This document shows positions 25,418 to 36,800 of a DNA stretch of 64,000 bases, piece after piece. Source of the stretch: Ceratodon purpureus (lineage: Eukaryota > Streptophyta > Bryopsida > Pseudoditrichales > Ditrichaceae); NCBI GenBank assembly GCA_014871385.1, contig CM026432.1:7122825-7186824 (forward strand), read 5' to 3'. Positions within the stretch are counted from its first letter, which is position 1. Every line of letters begins with the position of its first letter. Under the pieces are notes generated by a model. It was not told the DNA's origin. It worked only from the letters and a program-made list of their open reading frames with translations, and did not search any database. Both the position numbers and the translations under genes were made by a program.

Positions 25418-25460
25418 ATCCCATATCGTTTGCGAACCAAAGACAGTCTCCATATAAATA
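25418..25460 (+). promoter_or_regulatory. plant Pol III promoter (USE plus TATA), ncRNA copy 1
   Basis: ATCCCATATCG at 25418-25428 matches the plant snRNA upstream sequence element (RTCCCACATCG). TATAAATA starts at 25453, leaving 24 bases between. In plants this spacing selects RNA polymerase III (U6, U3, 7SL), whereas about 34 bases selects Pol II. Confidence 0.75.
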
Positions 25461-25486
25461 GAAGAACACAGTTACTTCCTTCCAGT

Positions 25487-25631
25487 AAGAGCCTGAACGG
25501 CTTGGTGATCGTAGGCATGGGTTCGAGGCTGCCGTGGCACCCTCCGGGGGCTTGTGCCGGGCCTCAATCCCACCCTACGACGCTCAGCCCACCACGCTCC
25601 CTTGGGCCCAGTTGAACGGTGCAAATTTTTT
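25487..25631 (+). ncRNA. structured Pol III ncRNA, copy 1
   Basis: The RNA should begin about 30-36 bases after the TATA box, near GAGCC, and end at the T6 run 25626-25631. The core folds into a long stem: CGTAGG pairs with CCTACG, TGGG with CCCA, GAGGC with GCCTC, and GGCAC with GTGCC, capped by CCTCCGGGGG. I could not match it to U6, U3, 7SL, RNase P/MRP or telomerase RNA: their diagnostic motifs are absent. Box-like strings GGCTTGGTGATCG and GGGTTCGAGGC recall tRNA A and B boxes. Transcription is inferred, not shown. Confidence 0.6.
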
Positions 25632-25649
25632 GATATTTTTCCTTTTTTA

Positions 25650-25692
25650 GTCCCATATCGTTTGCGAACCAAAGACAGTCTCCATATAAATA
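25650..25692 (+). promoter_or_regulatory. plant Pol III promoter (USE plus TATA), ncRNA copy 2
   Basis: GTCCCATATCG (25650-25660) and TATAAATA (from 25685), again 24 bases apart. Confidence 0.75.
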
Positions 25693-25718
25693 GAAGAACA
25701 CAGTTACTTCCTTCCAGT

Positions 25719-25864
25719 AAGAGCCTGAACGGCTTGGTGATCGTAGGCATGGGTTCGAGGCTGCCGTGGCACCCTCCGGGGGCTTGTGCCGGGCCTCAAT
25801 CCCACCCTACGACGCTCAGCCCACCACGCTCCCTTGGGCCCAGTTGAACGCAAGCAAATTTTTT
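25719..25864 (+). ncRNA. structured Pol III ncRNA, copy 2
   Basis: Near-identical to copy 1 from promoter to terminator and displaced by 232 bp, so the two form a recent tandem duplication. The T6 terminator is at 25859-25864. The only clear differences are a few bases just before the terminator. Confidence 0.6.
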
Positions 25865-25914
25865 GATATTTTTCCTTTTTTAGTCCTGGCAACTTGTTCC
25901 TCGTAGGGTGATTA

Positions 25915-26080
25915 CTTCCTGGTTCCGGATAGGTCCTGGTCCCGGATAGGTCCTGGTTCCGGATAGGTCCTGGTTCCGGATAGGTGCTTCTCCCGGTTAG
26001 GTCCTGGTCCCGTATAGGTCCTGGTCCCGTATAGGTCCTGGTTCCGGATTCGTTTTCTGGTTCCGGATACTCTCTCCTGT
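25915..26080. repeat. 17-bp tandem repeat
   Basis: About nine copies of a GGTCCTGGTTCCGGATA unit with small changes (TCCCGTATA, TCCCGGATA). It lies just downstream of ncRNA copy 2. Confidence 0.85.
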
Positions 26081-26509
26081 AACTGCGTTTTGCTGACTTA
26101 CGGATTGCCAAAACAAGCAACGCCTATTTACAAGAACTCCCCAAATTTACAAGAAACACTTGATGCACTCGCTGAATTTCTACGAACTCCTACACGTCTG
26201 TTGCAAACTACAATTACCATGTTCTATAAAAGCCACCTGATGGCATTCTATCGACCATGACAGTGCGTGTTCTTGCCTTCGAAGCCATCACATTCACAAC
26301 AAGAATGAACTTCCGATAATAATTAGAAAACAACCTCGGAAACCCGTCTACTGTGACATAGCAGGTTTTAATAGAGGTAATTTACTTGAATCCTTTTGTA
26401 GACAATCTGATTCTTGTGGCAGTGCTTACTGTTGTTTCGAAAGCATCTTACTTGTGCGGCAAATTAATGCGCGGGTTGTTGATCCAATGGAAAGCGGATA
26501 GTAACATAT

Positions 26510-26552
26510 AACCCATATCGTTTGGCAACCAGAGGGAGACTCGATATAAATA
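26510..26552 (+). promoter_or_regulatory. plant Pol III promoter (USE plus TATA), ncRNA copy 3
   Basis: AACCCATATCG ends at 26520 and TATAAATA begins at 26545. The 24-base gap is kept although the bases inside it differ from copies 1 and 2, which points to selection on the promoter. Confidence 0.75.
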
Positions 26553-26580
26553 GAAGAACAGCGTTACCTCCTTCCAGTTA

Positions 26581-26698
26581 GAGCCTTGGTGGCTTGGTGA
26601 TCGTAGGCATGGGTTCGAGGCTGCCGTGGCACCCTCCGGGGGCTTGTGCCGGGCCTCAATCCCACCCTACGACGCCCACCCCACCACGCTCAATTTTT
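26581..26698 (+). ncRNA. structured Pol III ncRNA, copy 3
   Basis: Begins near GAGCC at 26581 and ends at the T5 run 26694-26698, after GCTC. The inner stem is identical to copies 1 and 2. Here the outer ends also pair (GAGC with GCTC, TGGTGG with CCACCA), closing a compact RNA of about 112 bases. Flanks and outer stem differ from the other copies while the core is unchanged. Confidence 0.6.
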
Positions 26699-26699
26699 A

Positions 26700-27330
26700 T
26701 TTTCTCAATTTTTATTTTCTCATTTTTTTGTTTTACCTCTTTTCACTCTGGCTGGGCATCACTTGTAAGTGTGCGGATGCTCTGCGCAAGTCAGAAACTG
26801 AATACTATGGAAGTAACCCGCAGCAGTAGCTTACCCATTGATATATCTTAGGTTAGTTTCCTATCTTAGTTCTAACACTCAGTTTTCCAAATACCTTATC
26901 CAGCAAACCTTCATGTGTAACCCGTTCAGCTCTAACATCTCACTTCCAATTCACTAATAATTCACTTCCATGCCCAACGAACAAAACAACTCGCACACTG
27001 GATCCTTACAAAAAATTCACAGCACCGAACTCAATTGAATTCAACTGAACCTGTACAAAAACTGACAGCACTAAGGACCCTAAACTCAAAGAAGACACTG
27101 AAATCCTCTAGCTCAATGTTAACAACCTATAACACAAGTACCATTGAATCAACGAAAACACTTTACTCATCCACACAAGTAACCAAAGAGACAAAATCTA
27201 GCGGAGAATCAGAGCATCATAAACCGTAACATATACAGAGCGCTTAGCCTGAATTCATTGATAGGGTTCTCAAAATCCAATGTTTCAAAAAAATGACCAG
27301 ACCCTCAAACTCCTACAGAACAAAAAAATC
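26700..27330. other. intergenic, nothing recognised
   Basis: AT-rich, some short open stretches without motifs. It lies downstream of both the ncRNA cluster and the RING gene, which converge here. Confidence 0.4.
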
Positions 27331-30300
27331 CTATCTGAATTTAGCGGGGATGATCTCCTTTATGTCCCGTTTTCTTCCTGCAGCACGTAGAGCATGATTA
27401 CCTCGTCCTACAGATCTATCTTTCGAAGCAGAAGAAGCTCCAGAGGGCAAGTTCAATCGAGAACCTGCTTTACCTGCAGGTCGTCCAACACCTCTCTTCT
27501 TTGCAGGAGCCTCTCCACATTCCGGACCGGCCTTCTTCGCTGGGAGGGAAACTGGCGGGTCTATGCGGCGTTTTGTTGCAGAAGCTGGAGGGTCGGCCGC
27601 TACAAGGTCAGAGACAGCAGCGAAACGCTTCATGCTCTTCTTCGTAGGAACTGTACCCATGTGCTTTGGTACATCTTCGTCATCCTCCATTTCGGCTTCA
27701 CCTTGAACACCTCTGTCTTCTTCATGATCCGCACTGCGCTCCGAATCCTCATGTGCGTCGATAGCCTCTTGAGACCGAGACCCCCCCTGCAAGAAAACAT
27801 CATCAGAACACCACTTTGTACCAAACTCCTCGCTGTCGCTGGTCCCATATCCTGCCTCCTCTGGCTCCTCCTCTGGCTCCTCCCGTGGCTCCTTCGCCGC
27901 ATCAACGGACAGCATCCCAGCACCCTCGCCTTCCAACGGTGTGGAACTCAAATGAACCTTAGTAGACGCATTCTGGGGATTTCCGCCGACAGGCGCAAAA
28001 GGGTTCGGTTTCCCCTTCTGATTTATTTTCCCCCACCCGGTTGACTTCACTCGGCAAATTGGGCAATATTCTAACCCTTGTGTGCAAATTAAGCAAAACG
28101 AATCATGGCCGCATGGCTGCACAGATAACAAACACAACACGTTATTAGTCTATGTCTTGCACATTCTACTTAATCAAGAGAAATGGAACTAATCTAACCA
28201 AACTAATGTACTCATTCAACAGTGTGGGCAGCTGCTTACCTTAATGTACACGGCCGCTTCTTTCATGTGACACAGGGTGCATCCTAAAGCTGGCGCTTTA
28301 TCTTCAGCGGCGATCACTTCGTAGGTGGGCAAGTCTTCGCAACTCTTGTTCTTTGGTAGTAGTTTTGCTGCAGTCGGCATCTGAATGGATTCTTGAGACT
28401 CGTGAATCGGTGGCTCCTTCTCCCAAGATGAATTGGGCTCGCATCCTGATCCAGTAACTGCTCACATGGCAGGAAGTAGAAATCAGCAACATGCAACTTG
28501 CGTAATCACAAAGGAAAACCTCAATGCAGACCCTAAATCCAGGAAAAAAATCCTGAACTCCGGAACCACCCTCTCCGGAACCAGCCTTCCTTAATTTTAC
28601 AATCTCTCTCCCGGAACTGCAAATTCCTGGCTGGAAACACACTCTTTCACCGGATTGGCCAATTCCGGGCTGGATTATTTCCCACAACAGGATCTCAGGG
28701 AACACTCTCCCAGGAACCCCTTGCTTCGAAGCAGGAACACGATCTCCATGGACAATCCGGGCCCGGAAAACTGCACTCTCAGTGGTAGCCTATGGAAAGA
28801 GCAGGAAGACACCTCGAAATCAAAGTTTCCATGCACTGGATATCCGGAACACATTCACAGGAACTCTCACACCTCACTTGACAGGAGGAAATCAGGAGAG
28901 TTAATTCACAGGAACGCTAACACTAAGGCCGGTCCTTCACCCTATTCCTGTCTACGGATCTGGATGAGGAGTGAAGTCCTGCCTCTCCATAGCCGGGCGC
29001 CTTCCTCTACGAAAAACCCTAATCACTTAAGCAGTCCAAATCATTAATTTGACACCGTCACTTCAGTCTCGTTGCGATCCTTAGAAAAACACTTAGAAAA
29101 CACAGCACTTGTAATAAAGCTTTACCTGATTGGGAAATGTCGTTGCTCGATGTTGTTCTTGGTTTCTCACTGGGCCGTTTCGGGACAGCTGTGGTCTCAG
29201 CCGGGCGTATCCCAATCGCCTGCAAACTCCTCGCACCAAAAGGCTGCTGGCACTTCTCAACTGCACACGTCGAATTTCTCTGTGCATGCTCGTACAAGCA
29301 GTAAGGGTGGTAGGTATGGCCACACCCAAGGCTTTGGAAATCGTAACAACTAAACCACAAGCTACAAACTGGACATGCGTTTATGGTATGAGTTACAGCG
29401 ATTGGCGACTGTGGGCAACCCTCAAGCGGCAACGGAAAGAAAGCTGCTCCCTCACCGGCCCGCATGCGACACAACTGTTCCTCCATCGCCGAAAGAATCA
29501 ACTTCAGAGACTCAACCCTACTCTCACACGCCATGTGCTTTGCCGCCTTTTCTGACTTTGTTGCTTCCATCTCTAAGACTGTGTCTTCGCATCCAGCTAT
29601 GGCGGAGACGTACATGCGGATAGTACTTTCTTCTAAGCCCTTCTTGAACAAGATGGACTCCACCTCGGCATTCACTCGCGAAACCTCGTCTGCAACCGGC
29701 TTGAGCTCCTCACGGCTGATGGGGTCGTCATACAGCTCCAGCTCTCTAAGGCGTAATGCCTTCAGATCCAACGTACTCCTCAGCTCTTTCTCTTGCTCAC
29801 CGAGACGTACAAGCTGAGAGTTGCTTTCGCTCAGCATCGCCTTCCGGTCACTGCGCAAAAGCTTAGTTCTGCGCAGCCTATCCTCAACAGACACAAGCTC
29901 CTCCCGACTTTGGTCCAATCTCAAAGTACCCTCCACCAACAACTCCTTCGTACTTGAAATGACCTTCGTTAAACCCTCTACCTCCTCTGGCAGCCAGGTT
30001 GGAGCCACGCCATGCCTTCCGGCCCTATTGTGGGGCTTCTTTACCATGGCTCCTCCTTCAAGCGCTTCCTCTGACTTCGGTGTCAACAGCAACGTCTCTG
30101 GGAAGCCCAGCTGCGGGCAACCAGCTGACAGACGCTTCTTCCCTAACACGGCAGGAGACCCCTCATCCCCATTCTCACCCTCCCTCAGCCTCTTCTCTCT
30201 TCTTGCCTCTGCTTTCTTTCTCAATGCTTCCCTCACCTTCCGTCTATCCTCAGAAAACTGCGCCCAGTTCACTCTTTTTCCTAACGACATAGAAATCAGA

Positions 30301-30584
30301 CCCCTGGCAAAAGAAAGAGAGATCTCCTTGTTGGGAGGCTCGGGGCTATCGTAGACCCTGAAGTACAGGTCCCTAATCGCAGCCTGCTCTACAGCAGTGG
30401 TGTGACCGCGATAATCCCAACCTGACTTTGAAGACTTCTTCCCGAAATAGCTAACTACCATTGTCTCAGGAACATCCTCCCGGATCTCTCCAACTATCAC
30501 GTCGCCCGTGGGAAGACCCTCACACAAAAATCGAGCTCTGGACTCCATTGTAGGGGGCAAGTGCATGGCTATGGAGGACAGCAT
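27331..30584 (-). CDS. Coiled-coil protein with two RING fingers
   Basis: Three exons: 29126-30584, 28240-28457 and 27331-28116. GT-AG boundaries and phases agree, giving about 820 residues. The N-terminal 110 residues are conserved-looking but unknown to me (VSYFGKKSSKSGWDYRGHTT). A basic stretch (RKVREALRKKAEARREKRLR) follows, then a long charged, leucine-rich coiled coil. RING 1 near residue 420 reads CPVC, GCGHTYHPYC, then C-x4-C. RING 2 spans the exon 2/3 junction: GCTLC, PCGHDSFCLICTQ, YCPICR. RING domains commonly act as E3 ubiquitin ligases, so this is a candidate nuclear ligase. The tail is acidic, then basic with a GVGRPAGK AT-hook-like piece, so DNA contact is possible. Its place within the giant piggyBac-type element suggests cargo. 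Confidence 0.75.
28500..29060. other. intron 1 of the RING gene
   Basis: TTCCGGAAC/CAGGAAC-like strings recur irregularly, similar to the low-complexity pieces at 19.9 and 25.9 kb. No exon is supported. Confidence 0.4.
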
Positions 30585-30879
30585 TAACTACAGCGAACTG
30601 ACACAAACTCAATGACGAAAAGCAGTGCATCAAGAAAAGCGTGATCACCCGGATGAGAGGACCACGATAATGGCGGGAGAGACAGGGCAAGTGAGACAGC
30701 CTACAGGGTAACTTCGCGCCAAGCCTCTCACGCTACGTTGCCACCTCGGATGTTCAAATATGGCGCCATCTGATATGTTCAAATATGGAGTCCGGTGCAG
30801 GACAAGATGTGATGTGGCTCTCTTCGAGTTTGGTACAATCTGTGCGAATGGTATCCGTTTCCGGGGGTATCCGTGTCCG

Positions 30880-32217
30880 TTGGGGGATACCCCAAGCGGA
30901 CCACCACCCATCTGCTCACTATCGACATCTTCCCCAGTTGACGTTTGTGGCGGCTTGGGTCCGGCTCCAGGAGCTCGCTTCTTCTTGATACCACTCACAA
31001 TGTCATCGACTCTCAAGAGCATGCAAGCAGCTCCTATCGCTGTCTTGAATGTTTGCGATTTTACTCCAAACGAGTCCCACACCTGAAGTCATCAGAAATT
31101 GATACAATGTTCCAAGGGAGATTAGCATAGTAGAACAAGTGTCAAATTCATAACACGTCTCATGTAACACAAGCAAAAAGCAGAATACTGAGAGCGGTTA
31201 AGAACTTACTCCAAGCTCTTTCATGTCGGTGATTTCTCCAGTATTGCCATCAATAGCGACCATAGGATTTTCAGCATTGGCATGCTGCGAACAAATACAG
31301 ACATATAAATAGGATGATTCCTGACTAAAGAAAAAAACTCTTTCAAACTCGATCAAGAACATCCTTATAATGCAATGAAAAAAAGATAACTCCAGTTTCG
31401 GGTTCACTCAGCACAGAACATGTGTGAATATAGAATCAGGAAGATTGATCATTGAATGTATCAATGGAGATCACAAGAAAAGTGAAGAACTATACTTTGG
31501 CTTCTCAATGTCATGATCCGAATGACATTGACACCACAGTTTTGTGCAAGAGTTCTAGGAATCACTTCTAGAGCTTGAACCACTGCCCTGTATGGCCACT
31601 GCAATCAACCACATAATGTTCAGAAACAGAAGTAAGATTCCATTAATGTTGACTAAATGGAAACTTTACGACCCACCATCGATCCTCAACAAAGAAAGCA
31701 TGGACCGACTAGAATGCAACCTCGGAACAACCCAATAAAACACCTAGTCCGTTTATTACTCATATTACGAGGTCTTTATGCAAAGGGTAATCAACCTGTT
31801 CAACACCCTCAATTGACATGCTCTTCTTTTTCAAAAAAGCTGGAACAGCCATTTCTGAGGCTCCACCACCTGGAACCAACTTAGGGTCCTTAATAACATT
31901 CCGAGCTACTCCCATGGCATCCTGTCATACAAATTCAGTATCAGATCAAAACCGCACATCTTCGTGAACACTGTTACAAACAACACAGGCCACTCAAGGA
32001 CAGCTAAACTGATTTTCTGGTAAAGGTACAGTAAGTGGGAGATCATACATACTGCCAAACAAGAGATACATTGGCTGGTCATGAACCACCAACTTACCGC
32101 CAAGTTGCGCTCCACTTCATTTAGGATATCCTTGCTAGGTCCCCTCAACAAGACAGTACGAGCCTTTGGCTCCTTGCACTCAACGATAAAAGAAAAATAT
32201 TCATCTCCAATCTTTTT
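30880..32217 (-). pseudogene. CCT3: CCT3 (TCP-1 gamma chaperonin) gene fragment, 3' part
   Basis: Exons of the gamma subunit of the cytosolic chaperonin CCT in correct order on the minus strand: 32098-32217 (FSFIVECKEPKA, LLRGPSKDILNEVERNL), 31796-31921 (DAMGVARNV, PKLVPGGGASE), about 31490-31598 (WPYRAVVQALEVIPRTLAQN), about 31205-31290 (HANAENPMVAIDGNTGE), and about 30880-31083 (WDSFGVKSQTFKTAI, LLRVDDIVSGIKKK). After DSEQM at about 30,909 the normal stop is missing and the frame runs on into unrelated sequence. One exon junction near 31,490 no longer fits a GT donor in phase. Introns are kept, so this is a DNA-level copy, not a retrocopy. The MULE splits it at 32,217. Confidence 0.85.
32208..32217. 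repeat. left target-site duplication of the giant MULE
   Basis: CAATCTTTTT here and again at 50386-50395. The repeat may be counted as up to 14 bp (CTCCAATCTTTTTG) because the element ends share bases with the target. Joining the two flanks restores the conserved CCT3 reading FEVKKIGDEYF, which shows the insertion fell in an exon. Confidence 0.9.
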
Positions 32218-32345
32218 GGGGAAAGTTCGTACGTGAGCGGAGAGCGTAGAGCGGAGAGCGGTGAGCGCAGAATGGAGAGCACAGAATTGACAATTAGGAA
32301 AATTTTCAAAAGCAAAGTAGACCCTATAACCGTGGAAAATTACTA
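32218..32345 (+). repeat. left terminal inverted repeat of the MULE
   Basis: Begins GGGGAAAGTTCGTACGTGAG. It is rich in GCGGAGAGC units and ends around ACCCTATAACCGTGGAAAAT. The right arm has the same blocks, with about 90 bp of extra AT-rich sequence before the ACCGTGG block. Confidence 0.88.
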
Positions 32346-32470
32346 AATTAAGGCTTAATTTTGACACTTTTTTTAGAAAAAGAGTATGTTACCGTGGAAA
32401 TTAGAGATTATCTCTGGTAAGAATTTACTACGTTTATTCTCAAAGATACAAATTAGGGCTGATGTCATGA

Positions 32471-32478
32471 TGACGTCA
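32471..32478. promoter_or_regulatory. TGACGTCA palindrome
   Basis: A perfect bZIP-type C-box/CRE palindrome within ATGTCATGATGACGTCATGC. It lies 510 bp upstream of the small gene at 32,989. Role inferred only. Confidence 0.35.
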
Positions 32479-32988
32479 TGCGTGCATTCCTTTAGATTTG
32501 TCATGGGTTTAGGCAAGATACAATGATCAGGCGTTAAGTTTAAGATCAAACAAATAATTCTTTCATAGGATTACGTAAATGCACAACGAAAAAAATAAAT
32601 TTGAAAGAACGTAAAGGAGGCAAGGTTTGAAAACTTCCTGGAATATTTCAAAATTCGTGTATAATATCTTAACTGCTGAAACCAAGATATACCTTGTTAG
32701 AGTCCTTGTCTTCATCGAAGATTACTCTCTCTTCGTAGGCAGCAAAGCATCTTCATTTGAGTGATACAAGTAGGAGATTTTCATCATGAAACAACACTTG
32801 GTAAGCTGGGTTCCAGAGAAGGAGGTCACTCTTGGTTTCTTGAGCTTGTTTCTAGGTGGCGTATTAGGATAGTGACACAGTCCTTGGCATTCTCTGTTGT
32901 ATGCGAAGGTAGCGATGGAGTTCAGGGGGGTCAATCTGTAGGCTTATGTGGAACCTTTTAAGACTACAAGAATTCAGTGTGTTGCGCG

Positions 32989-33360
32989 ATGCCGAAGGTG
33001 TGTAATGCGAGATCCAGGAGGACGAGAGCGGCTGTAGGTTTGCCCCCAAAGGCACCGGCGAGTTATGAGGAGCTGCGGCCGTGGCTGCTGGAGGTGGAGC
33101 GCGCCAGGGAACGAGGCATGGACCTGCCACCGTTTAGGCACATCGGAAGCCTGCATGTTGGTGAAGGTGAATGGCGTTGGACAGTGCTTTGTACCAATGA
33201 GCTTCTCCGTATTATGGAGTTGTCCCTAATCCCGTATCCCTTGCTATCGAACATCGATGAGAATCCAGTTGTTGAGCTGCCCGAAGTGATCATATCGGAT
33301 GGCGAAACTTGCTGGTTTGATATGGACAAGAGTTGGACTGTATATCCTTCGAAGGATTAG
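32989..33360 (+). CDS. small protein of unknown function (MULE cargo)
   Basis: An uninterrupted 123-residue frame from the ATG at 32989. The N-terminus is basic (MPKVCNARSRRTRAAVG), followed by a mixed region with ASYEELRPWLLEVERAR, GEGEWRWTVLCTNELLRI and GETCWFDMDKSWTVYP. The composition looks protein-like (aromatic-rich, no low complexity) and reading is co-linear with GC-richer DNA than its flanks. I do not recognise a family. It is convergent with the methyltransferase gene. Imperfect direct repeats of 60-100 bp flank it (about 32,610-32,700 and 33,500-33,590), so it may have been inserted or duplicated as a unit. Confidence 0.5.
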   Translation: MPKVCNARSRRTRAAVGLPPKAPASYEELRPWLLEVERARERGMDLPPFRHIGSLHVGEGEWRWTVLCTNELLRIMELSLIPYPLLSNIDENPVVELPEVIISDGETCWFDMDKSWTVYPSKD

Positions 33361-33866
33361 TACTGTGAAGTCTAGTGGGGTGTTCGAATACAATCCTTAA
33401 GATTTGGTCATTCATTGGATCTAGATACGAGTATTCCAGCATGATGGTTTTAGATAATATAGATGATTCTAGGAATAAGAGAACTCGAAACCAACTAAAA
33501 GAGATGGTCTTCAAAGTTCGTGGAATATTTCAGAGTTCCTGTAGAATAATGGAGTAGAAGAAACCAAGATGTACACCAAGTCAAGAATAGGTAACATGGT
33601 TAAAACATGTGGGATTTTGAATGGTTAAAATATAAGTTACAGCGCAATTTAAATTTTGAGCATTTCTTTTGTAACATTTCATTCTTCATATTATATTTTG
33701 AGCATTACAGTTGTGACATTTCATCCTCTACATAGGAGGAGACGATTTGGAAATGTAACAAGTATAGATTCAGGGTAGTAGAGTAGACGAAGGATTACGC
33801 AATGAACTCCAATTAAATCAAAGCAAATCCAATAAAAACAATGAAAGACCGAAGCCTCCTTCAAAC
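33361..33866. other. gap between convergent MULE cargo genes
   Basis: AT-rich; contains the second copy of the direct repeat near 33,500-33,590 (GGAATATTTCAGAGTTC, GAAACCAAGATGTACACC). Nothing else seen. Confidence 0.45.
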
Positions 33867-36800
33867 TCAAAACATGCTACCATCGCTACTTCCACTCTCA
33901 GAACTAGATGACTCTGAATCTCCTTCTACCGCCTCGTCATCGACGAATAGAAGGGCTCTGTGATCAAAAGTAGTTGGCCGACTAGGAACATATGTAAGGG
34001 CTCCAGATTGAAACGCCTGTGCTAAGTCCTCTGCGTAGTCCGGAAGTATGAAAGGCTGAATCGGGCTGGAATGAAGACGCCAGGATGGAGTGGACACTGA
34101 TGTTGGCCCACGTGGCGGTGTTGCTGAAACTACTCTGCAATAGAGAACGGACTGTGGTTACATCGAGTACGTAGAGCTGCAAAGAGAAGTAATGCATGGA
34201 TAATTTGAACAAAGAATAGAAGACTTACACCACTTATCAGGTCTTGGTCTCTTTGGAGGCGCTTCGTCTGTTGCTGCCGGCCTTGGATGTTTAGGAGGGC
34301 CCATGGCGGATGGTTTAAGAAGGGCGTTGAATATGGCTTCGTCCTCCTCAAAAGCGAGAATGTGGCGACCAGTAGCCTGGGCAGCCTTGATGGAGGCTCC
34401 TGAAACTCGGAGAGATACTAAGAAATGAGAAACTGTGGTAAAAACGAGAAGAATAATTCAGCAAAGATATGCATGAAGAGTTACCTGTCCCAGCATTCCA
34501 ATCAACAACTATGTCGCCGGGCTTCGACAGCTCCTCAAGTATGCCCTGCATCATCTCGATGGATTTCTCCCTTGGGCCTCTCCACGGCACCTCCCCATTC
34601 ATGAGCTGCGAATCCACATCGGTCAAGTTGAAAATGGCATCACTCTCGGTAATGTTGAGGAGCCCATGTATCAGGTCTTCCTTCTTCGTCTGGAAGGAGA
34701 AAGTACTGCCACTACGAACGTAGACGCGAATCCAGAATCGCATAGTCTGCAGTCAAGCAAAACAAGTGAGTAAAATGAAGCGGAAGGGTTATCAGTAAGC
34801 GAAGAGAAGGGCATGTTCAGGAAAAGTACCAAGTTCTCGGGGTTCGTAGGAGAAGTCAGGCCGAGTACATTGACACCCCACCAGTCCTTGAACAGCACGT
34901 ATCCACCATTAGCAGCTTCTTCCTCGATATCCTTAGCCAGCTTCTGATCAGTGTTGTAGATGAGGCAGATGGCACCATCTTTCTGCAGAAAATCATCTGC
35001 AAAATGGAAGATGTCGTACAAATAATCCTTGTAGCGAGAGTTCCAAGGCGGAATACTCGTGGGGGGAACGGAAACGGATGGGACGGGAAGATTCTCAGGG
35101 ATGTCGGCAATGATCAAATCGACTCCCAGATGGTCCTCTTGTTTGCACCGGTCCCCAACTATGTTTTCGCGGCCTGCTCCAAACTTGAGGAAACAAGAAA
35201 GCAGAGTTAGTAACTACATAGCGAGTAGAGGTGGCAGAATCCATTAAATGTCAAAATATAGGAACAAACCTTGCGAATGAAGTCTTGAGTCTTGATCCAA
35301 TCCGGGTCGCCACCTTTTCTCTCCTGTCTCCTATTTCGCCGTAACATAGAATCCACAGATGAGTTGAAGACGGAAACATGTGTGGAAATCGAAGCTCCAG
35401 CGGAAGAAGTTGTTTGAGGATATAGTTTGGCCTTCCTCTGCTGAAGGAGACCTCTGGTGATCTCCGAAGCACTAATCGATGAAGGAGCCGGCGAAGAAGC
35501 TGGAGAAGGGTTGGTAACGACAACACCCGGAGACGGCTCTGGTGCCTTCTCAGCTGGCGCGGAAGACTCCGCACCAGTTTGCTGTGATGCCTCCGACCGA
35601 GAACGCAGAGATTTCAGTCGCCTTCCTCTCCCTCTCTTCGGTGGTGGAGCAGAAGACTGATCCTGCTCTCCTTCACGACCTTCTGCATCATCCACGGAGT
35701 CCTCCACCACAACCTCACCCCCATCGTGTAGAGTCTTGACGTCTACCTCTGAGTCAATCGTGAAACCACGAGAGCAATCAATATACCAGCATCCTTCAAG
35801 CAAGTGAGGAGCTTTGTACCTTTTCAACTGTTGGGGAGAATAGATACACTGGTCCGAGGTTTTCGACGTCCAAGCAAGGAAGTAGGGGGGGAGCTGCTGA
35901 ACCTTGATTGCCCCCTTCAGAAGAAGCTCTCGCTTGAAGTATCTATGTAAACCAGTATGTAGAAGGTTAGTATCAAAGAGATAAAGAGACCTCGTTATGG
36001 AATTTGAATCTGATTAAAAGGAATGTATCGTACCGGTAAGTAACCCGCTTGACAACCTGAGCGGTTCCAGGAAATTTAGCAAAAATGGACTTCTTGTCGA
36101 AGGGCTTATCTGCCGATTTCCCAATGAACGTAGGGAAGGCCTTGTCCCACAAGAGAATACGTGAACTCTCCACAAAATCGCCCGGCTCTTGTACTTCCGG
36201 AAAGGCCTTCCAATTGATAACGATGTTCTCCGTCTTGCATATGTCCTCGAATGTGTTAATAACGGCTTCCTCCAACTGTAATTCAGAATTCAATTAATTA
36301 GCAAAGAGAATGAATCGACGAAGAGAGTAATGCGTAATGTAATGGGAAAGGTTTTTTAAGAAATTGTACCCCAGCCCAGAATGAGGCCTTATTCAACCAT
36401 GGGTCGAATTCGGTATCCTTGAATTCAAGTGGTGGAAATCTGTAAGACAATCGGGAACTCAGAGATGAGTTCCACCACCTCAACCAACGAGCCTTGTACT
36501 TGGCCTCAACGGCCGCTGGAACAATCTTCTGGAGCTTATCAAGTGACATCTCAGGTTTTGAGAAGTCACTGAAATGCCGATTAATCTGCAATAAGTACAG
36601 GAGTTTTAGAAAAAAAGAATACGTAAATGTTGTTGTGATACAAAATAGTGAACTCAGGCACGATGAGGGTCTCACTTCGTTGAGGAAGTCGTCTCCATTC
36701 TTGGGATTTGCAATTGCCAAGTACTTGGTGAAGTCCTTCCTCTTAATCGATTCCACCATGTTGTTTGAAGCCGCATTCATGGCATCCCAAACACCAGTCG

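Noticed and set aside
25418-26698. Identification of the repeated RNA as 7SL, U6, U3, RNase P/MRP or telomerase RNA
   Set aside because: The promoter type fits all of them, but none of their diagnostic sequence motifs (for example a CTAAACCC template or the U6 core) occurs in the body.
30760-31086. Plus-strand gene opposite the chaperonin 3' exon
   Set aside because: It is the shadow of the conserved minus-strand CCT3 exon.
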